Below are positions 1 to 6,527 of a DNA stretch of 17,056 nucleotides, one piece after another; position 1 is the stretch's first letter, and each line of letters begins with the position of its first letter. The stretch comes from CAYYAQ01 sp964469555 (GTDB lineage Bacteria; Planctomycetota; UBA1135; UBA2386). The stretch spans positions 1 to 17,056 of the forward strand of contig CAYYAQ010000112.1 in the NCBI GenBank assembly GCA_964469555.1, given 5' to 3'. Made by a program: the position numbers and the translations under genes. The notes under the pieces were generated by a model. The model saw nothing but the letters and a program-made list of their open reading frames with translations. It was not told the DNA's origin and made no database searches.

Positions 1-1272
1 AGTGAGCGCCTTGACCTTCTTGCGGCGCATCTCCCGGAAGGAGTTCGTCTCGTGCTGGGACTGCTTGAACTGGAGTGTCTTGCCCTTGATGGTCGCCGTC
101 AGGAAGTAGTCCATGTAGGCGTAGTCGATCCATGCGGGGACGTGCGAGTACAGGTACTCGTCCTTGTCGAACAGGTACTGGTTGTAGAGACCGAAGAACA
201 ACGCGCCGTAGTGCGAGCCGGTGTTGCCTGCACCCTTGTTCTCGTAGGTCACCACCTCCCGGTCATCCGCGCTGAACGCATCACGCGAGCCCGTGCGGTA
301 GAGGTTCATCTCTTCCGTCGTGCGGCAGATCCTGACGACCCCTCGCGTGACGTACTCTGGAGTGACGTTGCCAAGCCGGTTTTCGAGCCACGCACGGCAG
401 CACTCCACCGCGATCAAAACGCGCTTCGTGTACTTCTTCGACGCGTGAGTCAGAACAACGAAGTGTTTCGTCTCCTTCGCGACCCAGCCCTTGGGCAGTG
501 AGTTGATCGCCTTGCGAATCCGCTGTTCGGCGATCGCCTTGCGCTTGTCGTGGCGAACTCTCGGCTCCAGCTTCTTCCACTCGCGCCGCGTCCACTTCGA
601 GGTGCTGATCAGCTTCTCCTCTGCGACAGCGCCCTTGCGCTCGATGAACTTGAACGTGCTCAGGCACTTGTCGCCGAACTTGCGGATCTTCTTGAAGTGG
701 TGCGTCAGGTACTCGAACTCGACCGCGAAGCTGATCCCCTGCCCCTTGTAGACCCAAGCCACGAACTGCCTGCGTCCGTTGTTGGCCATCTTCTCGACCT
801 TGACCTCGTAGCGGGTCACCTGGAGCTTGCCCAGCTTGCCTTCCTCTTCCTTCGTGAAGAAGAAGCCGCCCTTGCTCAGGTTGCGCTTGACGTAGTCTTT
901 GTAGTCCCGGTACGGAAGCTTGATCGTGGTGGTGGTCAGTCCCCCCGCCTTGACCCTGTCGTACTTCGTGTTCTTGATGACCTCTTCGTCAAACATGATC
1001 ACGCGCATCACCGGGCGGTGGAACGCGGACATGTCCATCTTGTGGTGCCCTTCGTATTCGCGGTGGCATTGGAACTGGGAGACGATCCACTGCTCATCGA
1101 TCTGGGTCGGGACTTCCTTCCACCTGGACGGGACCTTGACCCGGTAGCCATTCACCTTGTCGATGTAGGTCGAGCCCTTGAGGACGCCCTTATGCCCCTG
1201 AGCGAATATCGCCGCCGACAAGGTCAAGCCAACGGTGACGGAGAGGGGGGTGAGGATGGATCGGGGGTTCAT
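1..1272 (-). CDS. Secreted hypothetical protein with degenerate gluzincin-like C-terminal part (3' end outside window)
   Basis: The frame is open for 424 codons from an ATG at 1272 to the left edge with no stop, so the C-terminus is missing. Residues 1-24 form a signal peptide ending SAAIFA before QG. Residues about 30-215 resemble small PsbP/DUF1795-like beta domains (GYRVKVPSRWKEV start), a weak match. From about 261 the pattern (KHFVVLTHASKKY, then VPAWIDYAYMDYF at 378-390) recalls DUF1570/peptidase MA-like gluzincins, which normally have HExxH upstream of a P-W-L-x-E-G motif. Here the expected HExxH position reads ALFFGLYNQYLF (357-368) and the E-G glutamate is absent, so if the fold is right it is probably not a peptidase. 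The protein is Lys/Arg rich. The CDS call is firm because the long open frame has a signal peptide and regular codon use; the function is unknown. Confidence 0.8.
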   Translation of the reverse strand, partial: MNPRSILTPLSVTVGLTLSAAIFAQGHKGVLKGSTYIDKVNGYRVKVPSRWKEVPTQIDEQWIVSQFQCHREYEGHHKMDMSAFHRPVMRVIMFDEEVIKNTKYDRVKAGGLTTTTIKLPYRDYKDYVKRNLSKGGFFFTKEEEGKLGKLQVTRYEVKVEKMANNGRRQFVAWVYKGQGISFAVEFEYLTHHFKKIRKFGDKCLSTFKFIERKGAVAEEKLISTSKWTRREWKKLEPRVRHDKRKAIAEQRIRKAINSLPKGWVAKETKHFVVLTHASKKYTKRVLIAVECCRAWLENRLGNVTPEYVTRGVVRICRTTEEMNLYRTGSRDAFSADDREVVTYENKGAGNTGSHYGALFFGLYNQYLFDKDEYLYSHVPAWIDYAYMDYFLTATIKGKTLQFKQSQHETNSFREMRRKKVKALT

Positions 1273-1635
1273 GGATTCTGACTCCTTGGTGCGGGCGGGG
1301 TTGGGCGCAGTTCCGGGCGGGGCTGACGGAGATTGAGAGCGGGGACACCTGGACGGACATGCGCACGCATTCCCTGATTTCCAGCATTGATAATCGCATG
1401 CCAAGAACCCAACTCTGGCCAAGTAGTTCCGACCGAATGCCTAGAACGTGGCCACACCTTACGGACTCCCGTCGCGGCGCATTCTAACGCACGTTGTATG
1501 AATGGGGAATTTGTTAGTGTTCGGGAGCATATCGTGCGGGTTCTGCCCCCCCGGGGCGAAACGACTGCCCGGACTCGTGTTGAGGCGATCCTCCTTCCTG
1601 ACGACCTTCCCCTCGAAACACCAACGTCTGCAGGA
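1273..1635. other. Intergenic region between the secreted protein and crcB
   Basis: This 363-base stretch lies upstream of the left-edge gene and downstream of crcB; both are on the minus strand. It should hold the promoter of the left-edge gene. I see no convincing -35/-10 pair, no strong hairpin and no small ORF with protein-like composition. Open frames crossing it are continuations of, or shadows of, neighbouring genes. Confidence 0.5.
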
Positions 1636-2001
1636 TCACTGCACCAACCTCAAACCGAGTCCCACGAACAGAATACCGAGGACGTTGTGCACCGTGAGAT
1701 ACGCGGCGAACGCAAACCACCTCGCGTTCTGCATCAAGTCGTGCGCCTCGGCGGCGAACGCCGAGAACGTGGTGAACGCGCCGAGAAACCCGACCATGAC
1801 CACGGGCGCGTAGGCCGCCGGCAGGACCTTCTCGTTCACGAGACCGAGCGCAACACCAAACAGCAGACAGCCGATGGCGTTGATCACCGAGGTCCCGTAC
1901 GGGAAGTCGTGCGTGATGACCGAGGCGGCCAGCTGGTTCATGCTGTAGCGAGCCAGGGTGCCCAGCCCGCCAGCGACAAAGAGAAGGATGAGGTTGGTCA
2001 T
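1636..2001 (-). CDS. crcB: Fluoride channel Fluc/CrcB
   Basis: The product is a 121-residue, four-helix membrane protein of the CrcB/Fluc family, which forms dual-topology dimers that let fluoride leave the cell. Family signatures are in order: GGLGTLARY (residues 11-19), GTSVINAIGCLLFG (36-49) with the conserved Asn41, and GFLGAFTTFSAF (71-82) with the phenylalanines that line the pore. Length is normal for the family. It is divergent from the sirtuin gene with a gap of about 40 bases, so the two probably share a promoter region. I looked for a fluoride (crcB) riboswitch upstream and did not find one; the gap is too short to hold it unless it lies inside the sirtuin gene. A single crcB copy suggests a homodimeric channel, but a second copy elsewhere cannot be excluded. 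Confidence 0.95.
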   Translation of the reverse strand: MTNLILLFVAGGLGTLARYSMNQLAASVITHDFPYGTSVINAIGCLLFGVALGLVNEKVLPAAYAPVVMVGFLGAFTTFSAFAAEAHDLMQNARWFAFAAYLTVHNVLGILFVGLGLRLVQ

Positions 2002-2040
2002 GCTGGACGCAGGTTAGCCGTCCGCCGGTTCCCGCCCCAT

Positions 2041-2895
2041 ATGATCCCCGCAATGCCCCCGCTCGATCCATCCATCTCCGCGGTGCTCCACGCCGCGGAC
2101 GCCGCCGAAGGCCCCGTCGTCTTCCTCACCGGCGCCGGCATCAGCGCCGAGAGCGGCATCCCGACCTTCCGCGGCGCCGAGGGGTTCTGGCAGGTCGGCT
2201 CCCGGAACTACCAACCCCAGGAGCTGGCAACCTACAGCGCGTTCCGGAGCATGCCCGGGGAGATCTGGGCGTGGTACCTCTACCGCTACGCGATGTGCCA
2301 ATCCGCTGCGCCCAACCGCGCCCACCTCGCCCTCTCGGAACTGGAAACCAGGCTCGGCGACGAGTTCCTGCTCGTCACCCAGAACGTGGACGGCCTGCAT
2401 CTCCGCGCCGGCAACTCCGCCGCACGCACGTACCAGATTCACGGCAACCTCGACCTCGTCCGGTGTGCGGGTGCGTGCTCCCCGGAGTTGACGCGGATGC
2501 CGGAGCGGTTCGCGACGTGGGAGAAGGGCCGCCCCCTCGACGACGAAGCCGAGCAGGCGCTGACGTGCACCCGCTGCGGCGACTGGTTGCGCCCCCATGT
2601 ACTCTGGTTCGACGAATGCTACGACGAGGAGCGGTACCGCTTCGAGAGCTCGATGGCGGTAGCTGCGGCGTGCCGCCTGCTGGTCGTCGTGGGTACCTCG
2701 GGCGCCACCACCCTCCCGATGCACGTCGCGACGACTGTCGCCCAGCGGGGCGCGGCGTTTCTCGTCGTCGATCCGGAACCGTCGAGTTTCTCGGACATGG
2801 CCGACGCCAACCCCCGCGGTTGTTTCGTCCAGGGCAAGGCGGGGGAATTCGTCCCGGCGATCGCGGACGCGCTGAGCGCGGATCGCGAACCTTGA
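2041..2895 (+). CDS. Sir2-family NAD-dependent protein deacylase (sirtuin, class III-like)
   Basis: The product is a 284-residue sirtuin, which removes acyl groups from lysines using NAD+. Motifs in order: NAD-binding GAGISAESGIPTFRG (31-45), TQNVDGLH (113-120), catalytic His134 in QIHGNL, a zinc ribbon with Cys142/Cys146 and Cys176/Cys179, VVVGTSGATTLP (216-226) and VVDPEP (242-247). Residues 79-82 read YLYR, matching the Tyr-x-x-Arg pair that binds acidic acyl groups in SIRT5/CobB class III sirtuins. Desuccinylation or demalonylation is therefore more likely than plain deacetylation (inference). The ATG at 2041 is used; an in-frame ATG at 2053 is equally plausible and neither has a Shine-Dalgarno site. 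It is divergent from crcB and ends in a terminator-like hairpin facing the next gene. The gene could be called cobB, but orthology was not tested. Confidence 0.93.
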   Translation: MIPAMPPLDPSISAVLHAADAAEGPVVFLTGAGISAESGIPTFRGAEGFWQVGSRNYQPQELATYSAFRSMPGEIWAWYLYRYAMCQSAAPNRAHLALSELETRLGDEFLLVTQNVDGLHLRAGNSAARTYQIHGNLDLVRCAGACSPELTRMPERFATWEKGRPLDDEAEQALTCTRCGDWLRPHVLWFDECYDEERYRFESSMAVAAACRLLVVVGTSGATTLPMHVATTVAQRGAAFLVVDPEPSSFSDMADANPRGCFVQGKAGEFVPAIADALSADREP

Positions 2896-2909
2896 TCCGT
2901 ACACGAAGC

Positions 2910-2933
2910 CGGGAGAGATTCGACTCTCTCCCG
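2910..2933. terminator. Hairpin between convergent genes
   Basis: A 9-bp perfect stem (CGGGAGAGA / TCTCTCCCG) with a 6-base loop lies 15 bases after the sirtuin stop and 26 bases beyond the stop of the opposing gene. There is no T-tract on either side, so it may be a weak or factor-assisted bidirectional terminator. Confidence 0.5.
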
Positions 2934-2958
2934 CGGGTGTGAAGGTAGCGGGGGGGGG

Positions 2959-3627
2959 CTATCCCGCCTTCTTGCTCTCGGACCGGAGGCCGAGTTTCTC
3001 GAGCTTGGCCTTCTGCTGGAAGACCTTCGTCCGCTCCTTGTCGACGGCGGCGATCTTCTTCTTGTAGACCGCGAGCTTGTCCTTCTGGTTCTTCTTCGCC
3101 GCGCGGGCGAGCTGAGCTTGCAGTTCCTTTTGCTTGTCGTCCAACGCGTCGAACTTGCTGAGCAGCCGCTCGATCGCCTTCACGGCGGCGGTCGGATCCT
3201 TCCTGTAGTCCTTCTTCAGGACGCTGACGATCCCGGCCCACGTGACCTTCTGCTGGGCGGTGCCGAGGAAGCGGACCAACTTGCTGCCGTCGCTGCTGAC
3301 GAGGAGCAGCCGTGCCGGGTTCTGGCCCGCATACAGCGAGTGGTAGGGGTGGCTCTTCTCGAGCACCGACCGGTCCATGCGAACGCAGTGGAACCAGTTG
3401 CTCGTGAGCGTGAACCGTTCGCTCTTCAGCGCCGCGTCGAGCAGCGACTTGACCTTCTTGTCGGTCTTCTCGGTTTCGAGCAACAAGAGCAGCGGCCGCG
3501 GATCGCCATTCGCGATTTCTTCGATCGCCGCTTTCCGTTCAGCGACCTGAGTCGCGATCGACCGGACGGCGCCGGTCCAGTTGATGTTCAACAGGGACTT
3601 GCTGGTCTCGAGTCGGCTCCAGGACAC
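2959..3627 (-). CDS. Thioredoxin-fold protein with C-terminal coiled coil; gene interrupted by an in-frame TGA upstream
   Basis: The frame from GTG 3627 encodes 222 residues. Residues 44-140 alternate strands and helices as in thioredoxin-like domains: PLLLLLE strand, KSLLDAALKSERF helix, FHCVRMD strand, then NPARLLLVSSDGSKLVRFLG with a likely cis-proline. No CxxC is present in the domain. Residues about 147-215 are a Lys/Glu/Gln-rich coiled coil. The same frame continues upstream through 8 codons (Cys, five Gly, two Ser) to a TGA at 3654-3652, and beyond that to a complete signal peptide starting at ATG 3735. The full gene may therefore be 2959-3735 with a recoded or mutated TGA. GTG 3627 has a GGAGG seven bases upstream, so it could also be a true start, which would give a cytoplasmic protein. 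Exact family and function are not recognised. Confidence 0.8.
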   Translation of the reverse strand: MSWSRLETSKSLLNINWTGAVRSIATQVAERKAAIEEIANGDPRPLLLLLETEKTDKKVKSLLDAALKSERFTLTSNWFHCVRMDRSVLEKSHPYHSLYAGQNPARLLLVSSDGSKLVRFLGTAQQKVTWAGIVSVLKKDYRKDPTAAVKAIERLLSKFDALDDKQKELQAQLARAAKKNQKDKLAVYKKKIAAVDKERTKVFQQKAKLEKLGLRSESKKAG

Positions 3628-3636
3628 GCTGGAACC
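3615..3636 (-). promoter_or_regulatory. Candidate bacterial SECIS-like hairpin
   Basis: On the minus strand, GGTTCCAG (3636-3629) pairs with CTGGAGCC (3622-3615), giving 8 bp including one G-U, around loop CGTGTC (3628-3623). The loop begins 23 bases after the in-frame TGA (3654-3652) and has a G in its second position. As I recall the bacterial SECIS consensus, this fits: upper stem of at least 4 bp, short apical loop with G in the first two bases, loop 16-37 bases after UGA. A stem of this size can arise by chance in GC-rich coding DNA, so it is a candidate only. Confidence 0.35.
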
Positions 3637-3735
3637 TCCACCACCCCCGCATCATTGCGGTGCGGCGCTGACGGGGGCGACGAACACGGCGCTGACGAAG
3701 AGCGTCATGCCGAGGGCGGAAAGGGATCGGGTCAT
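3628..3735 (-). other. Signal-peptide-coding leader, in frame with the downstream gene and ending in TGA
   Basis: ATG 3735 opens 27 codons: a short basic start (MTRS), a hydrophobic core (LGMTLFVSAVFVAP) and a signal peptidase I site VSA-A, followed by P, Q and TGA at 3654-3652. The frame is identical to that of the thioredoxin-fold body, and the eight codons between TGA and GTG 3627 read C-G-G-G-G-G-S-S. The signal peptide is convincing, so the gene product or its ancestor was exported. Whether TGA is read as selenocysteine, is a nonsense mutation or is a sequence error cannot be decided here. A -10-like TATACT at 3782-3777 lies upstream of this ATG, consistent with transcription of the whole unit. 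Confidence 0.65.
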
Positions 3736-3776
3736 GTTCAGGATTCCGGTTCGAGAATGCGGGCTTGACGGGCACC

Positions 3777-3782
3777 AGTATA
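3777..3782 (-). promoter_or_regulatory. Possible -10 element for the signal-peptide/thioredoxin-fold gene
   Basis: TATACT on the minus strand is a 5/6 match to the sigma-70 -10 box, about 40 bases upstream of ATG 3735. The sequence 17 bases further upstream is a poor -35. This is a weak prediction. Confidence 0.3.
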
Positions 3783-3909
3783 TCGACGGTTTCCAGCCCC
3801 GGCACGCGCCACCGGGACCATCTGCGGAATCACGCGGTCGAGCGCCACGGCACAAAGCCCAGGCCGGGGGCGTGGCGCCGCTCGCAGAGCCTGGATAACG
3901 TCCCCGCGC

Positions 3910-4992
3910 ATGCCAGCGGCTCCCCCCAGAGAACACTCCAAACGAGACACTGCCGGGACGACCTCCCCCATCGTGAATCCCCACGAGCCGGGCCGGGGCG
4001 TACTCCTCATCAACGTCGGGACGCCGGACGCCCCGACCCCGGTCGCGGTGCGGCGATACCTCGCCGAGTTCTTGTCGGACCCGTTCGTGGTCGACATCCC
4101 GGCGCCGCTGCGATTCCTCCTCTTGCACCTGTTCATCCTGCCGTTTCGCCCCAAGCGGTCCGCCGCCGCTTACCAGAAGATCTGGACGGAACGCGGTTCA
4201 CCGCTGCGTTTTCACGGCGAAGACCTCCGCAGCAAACTCGCCGCAAGGACCGGTCGGTCCGTCGCGCTCGGCATGCGCTTCGGCAATCCGAGTCTCCGCG
4301 CCGCGCTCGATGAACTCGTCGACGCGGAGGTCACCGAAGTGCAAGTGCTACCCTTGTTCCCCCAGTACTCGCAGTCCGCGTGGCAGACCGCGGCGGTCGC
4401 TTCGCGACGACTGGCGGACGAACGCAACCTCGAGATCTCGTTCGTCCCCCCGTTCTTCGATCATCCGGGATTCCTGGCAGCGTTGGCAGACGGGGCCCGC
4501 CCGACACTTGAGGAGTTCGAGCCGGACCACCTGTTGATCAGCTTCCACGGCCTTCCCGAGCGGCACATCCGGCGGTCGGATCGAAGCAAGGAGGGCTACT
4601 GCCTCACCCGGGCAGACTGCTGCAAGGAGATCGTCGAAGAGAACCGTGACTGCTACCGCGCCCAGTGCCACGCCACGGCGCGAGGGCTAGCCGAACTGCT
4701 AGACCTCGGTCCCGATGGCTGGGACATGGCGTTCCAATCGCGGCTTGGTCGGATGCCGTGGATCCAACCCTTCACCAACCACAGGATCACCGAACTCGCG
4801 GCCTCCGGTTGCAGGCGCCTGGCGGTGATCTGCCCGTCGTTCGTCGCCGATTGCCTCGAGACGCTCGAAGAGATCCAGATTCGCGCGCGGGAGAGTTTCC
4901 TCGCAGCCGGAGGAGAGGATCTGCGATTGATCCCCACGGTAAACAGTTCGGACGCGTGGGTCGAGGTCACCGCAGGCATGCTCGACGAATGA
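3910..4992 (+). CDS. hemH: Ferrochelatase with internal Cys cluster
   Basis: The 360-residue product inserts Fe2+ into a porphyrin in the last part of heme synthesis. Motifs: GVLLINVGTPD (30-40), PLFPQYSQ (148-155), SFHGLPERH with catalytic His213, AFQSRLGRMPWIQP (274-287), and CPSFVADCLETLEEI with the metal-path glutamates near 318-321. Between the HGLP motif and the second half, five cysteines crowd residues 231-253 (C231, C237, C238, C248, C253). Some bacterial ferrochelatases carry a [2Fe-2S] cluster on cysteines of an internal segment like this, so an Fe-S form is likely (inference). ATG 3910 gives about 20 extra N-terminal residues; GTG 3973 would place the start nearer the usual position. 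The gene converges on moaA with 3 bases between stops. No other heme gene is nearby. Confidence 0.95.
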   Translation: MPAAPPREHSKRDTAGTTSPIVNPHEPGRGVLLINVGTPDAPTPVAVRRYLAEFLSDPFVVDIPAPLRFLLLHLFILPFRPKRSAAAYQKIWTERGSPLRFHGEDLRSKLAARTGRSVALGMRFGNPSLRAALDELVDAEVTEVQVLPLFPQYSQSAWQTAAVASRRLADERNLEISFVPPFFDHPGFLAALADGARPTLEEFEPDHLLISFHGLPERHIRRSDRSKEGYCLTRADCCKEIVEENRDCYRAQCHATARGLAELLDLGPDGWDMAFQSRLGRMPWIQPFTNHRITELAASGCRRLAVICPSFVADCLETLEEIQIRARESFLAAGGEDLRLIPTVNSSDAWVEVTAGMLDE

Positions 4993-4995
4993 GTT

Positions 4996-6021
4996 CTACC
5001 CGCCGCGGGTGTGCATCTCGAAGTGTGGATCGAGTTCGGGCTTCGAGGTGATCGCGCTCCGGCCTCGAACGGTCAGTCGTTCTTCCGCACCCCGATCCGT
5101 CCTGCCCGCCCAGATGTCGCGAATCAGGGTTCGCAGCTCGTCCGGTGAAGCACCGGCGCGGAGGCGTTCGCGCAGATCGGTCCCCTGCCGCGCGTAGAGG
5201 CACAAGTACCACATCCCGTCGGCGGTGATCCGGGCGCGGTCGCAACTGCCGCAAAACGGTGTCGTCGTCGAGGCGATGATGCCGAACTTCGTCCCGTCCG
5301 GGAGTTGCCAGCGCTGCGCCGGCGCCGAGCCCCGTGCGGCGACCGGCGAGACGTCTCCGATTCGTTCGCGGACCGATGCGAGGATGTCTTCCCGAGAGAA
5401 CACGAGACCACGCCGCCACCCGGTCGCGCCGCCCACGTCCATGTACTCGATGAAGCGCACTTCGGCGCCCACGCTGCGACCGAACTCGATGAGCGCGGGG
5501 ATCTCGCTGTCGTTCTCGCCCCGCATGACGACGGTGTTGATCTTGACGGACTCGAACCCGAGACCAGCCGCGTGATCGATCCCGCGAAGGGCGGCGTCGA
5601 GCTGGTCGCTACCGGACAATCGTCCGTATCGCGCTGGATCGAGGGAGTCCAGACTCACGGTGATTCGCTTCAAGCCAGCCCGTACGAGGGCGACGCCGTG
5701 TTCCGGCAGGAGCAGGCCGTTCGTCGTCATCGCCAGGTCCCGGATGCCGGGTTGCCTCGCCAGCATCGACACAAGCGCGGGGAGGTCCTTGCGGAGTAGC
5801 GGCTCGCCGCCGGTCAGACGCACGCGGTCGACGCCGAGACTCGCGAAGACCTTCACCAGCCCGTCGATCTCCTCGAACGTGAGGATGTCCTCACGCAGCA
5901 GCCAGGTGTACTCCTTCTCCGGCATGCAGTAGCCACACCGAAGGTTGCATCGATCGGTCACCGAGATGCGCAGGTTGCGCATCGGTCTCTGGCGACGATC
6001 TTCAAGGGGAGCGGTCATCAT
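4996..6021 (-). CDS. moaA: GTP 3',8-cyclase MoaA (molybdenum cofactor synthesis)
   Basis: This radical SAM enzyme converts GTP to 3',8-cyclo-GTP, the first step to molybdopterin. From ATG 6021 it has 341 residues, normal for the family. The SAM-cluster motif is CNLRCGYC (C25, C29, C32), followed by the LTGGEPLLR motif. The C-terminal [4Fe-4S] site that binds GTP is FCGSCDRARITADGMWYLCL. The protein ends in the conserved Gly-Gly tail (HTRGG), which is required for activity in studied MoaA proteins. The frame is open to 6111, but the upstream 30 residues are unlike the family, and ATG 6021 or 6018 lies just after a promoter-like sequence. No moaC, moaD/E, mogA or molybdoenzyme gene is in the window. 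Confidence 0.96.
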   Translation of the reverse strand: MMTAPLEDRRQRPMRNLRISVTDRCNLRCGYCMPEKEYTWLLREDILTFEEIDGLVKVFASLGVDRVRLTGGEPLLRKDLPALVSMLARQPGIRDLAMTTNGLLLPEHGVALVRAGLKRITVSLDSLDPARYGRLSGSDQLDAALRGIDHAAGLGFESVKINTVVMRGENDSEIPALIEFGRSVGAEVRFIEYMDVGGATGWRRGLVFSREDILASVRERIGDVSPVAARGSAPAQRWQLPDGTKFGIIASTTTPFCGSCDRARITADGMWYLCLYARQGTDLRERLRAGASPDELRTLIRDIWAGRTDRGAEERLTVRGRSAITSKPELDPHFEMHTRGG

Positions 6022-6034
6022 GGATTCGGGGCGA

Positions 6035-6063
6035 TTTGTAGGCTGGGGACAGCGCCGGATCAA
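6035..6063 (-). promoter_or_regulatory. Promoter-like sequence for moaA
   Basis: On the minus strand TTGATC (6063-6058), 17 bases and TACAAA (6040-6035) give a reasonable sigma-70 pattern. Transcription would start near 6028, leaving a leader of only about 7 bases before ATG 6021, so the message may be nearly leaderless. Confidence 0.4.
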
Positions 6064-6100
6064 GGGCGTCGCGACCCATTGGATACGCATTAAATGACAG

Positions 6101-6133
6101 CGTCCCGCCAACCCTCCTCGGGTCCGCGGGACG
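6101..6133 (-). terminator. Terminator-like hairpin after the PEP-CTERM gene
   Basis: The stem CGTCCCGC / GCGGGACG is 8 bp and perfect; inside it ACCC / GGGT adds a second 4-bp stem. It starts 32 bases after the stop of the minus-strand PEP-CTERM gene and is followed on that strand by CTGTCATTTAATG, a weak T-rich tail. It may also insulate moaA from upstream transcription. Confidence 0.5.
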
Positions 6134-6164
6134 TCGGATGTGGCGGGATCCGCCGGGGGGGGAG

Positions 6165-6527
6165 CTACACGTCGACCGCTTCGCCCTCTTCCTTGTCTTC
6201 CTTGCGACGGCGGTAGCGGTAGGCCACGCTCGCCAGTCCGGAACCGAAGAGCAGCATCGTCATCGGCTCGGGGACGGGCTCCGGCGGGCTGTCCGGGTCG
6301 CCGTTCGGGTTGACGGTGTCGACGGACGCATCTGCGTCGATCGGCCGGGTTCCGCCGCCGAACAGGTCTTGGCCGCCGATAGCGTCGCCGCCCGTGCTGC
6401 CGTTGTCACCGGCGCCGTTGCCGGGAGGGGTCACGTCGTCGCCGAAGAACCCACTGGACTTGTCGGTGCAAGAGAACGCGCCGAAACAAACGCAGAGAAA
6501 CAGTGCTGAGAAGGTTTGCTTGAACAT
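6165..6527 (-). CDS. Small PEP-CTERM sorting-domain protein
   Basis: This 120-residue protein has three parts: a hydrophobic N-terminal signal (residues 1-20, ending GAFSC), a Gly/Asp/Asn/Pro-rich linker (21-84) without recognisable fold, and a C-terminal PEP-CTERM signal. The latter is PEP at 86-88, a transmembrane stretch (TMLLFGSGLASVAY) and a basic cluster RYRRRK. PEP-CTERM tails are cut and processed by exosortase, normally in bacteria that make an extracellular polymer. Unusually, 11 mostly acidic residues (EDKEEGEAVDV) follow the basic cluster, where such proteins usually stop. Cys20 could be a lipidation site, but the lipobox is poor (AFSC). The protein has no enzymatic domain; a structural or matrix role is a guess. 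Confidence 0.85.
   Translation of the reverse strand: MFKQTFSALFLCVCFGAFSCTDKSSGFFGDDVTPPGNGAGDNGSTGGDAIGGQDLFGGGTRPIDADASVDTVNPNGDPDSPPEPVPEPMTMLLFGSGLASVAYRYRRRKEDKEEGEAVDV

Noticed and set aside
2002..2040. Possible fluoride riboswitch upstream of crcB
   Set aside because: The gap is only 39 bases and no crcB-motif pseudoknot pattern is visible.
2041..2904. Minus-strand and alternate-frame ORFs over the sirtuin gene
   Set aside because: They are Arg/Gly-rich shadows expected in high-GC DNA; only the plus frame shows conserved motifs.
3539..3655. Alternative start at tandem ATG (3655/3652) for the thioredoxin-fold gene
   Set aside because: Those ATGs are in another frame and give a 38-residue Arg-rich peptide, not the thioredoxin-fold body.
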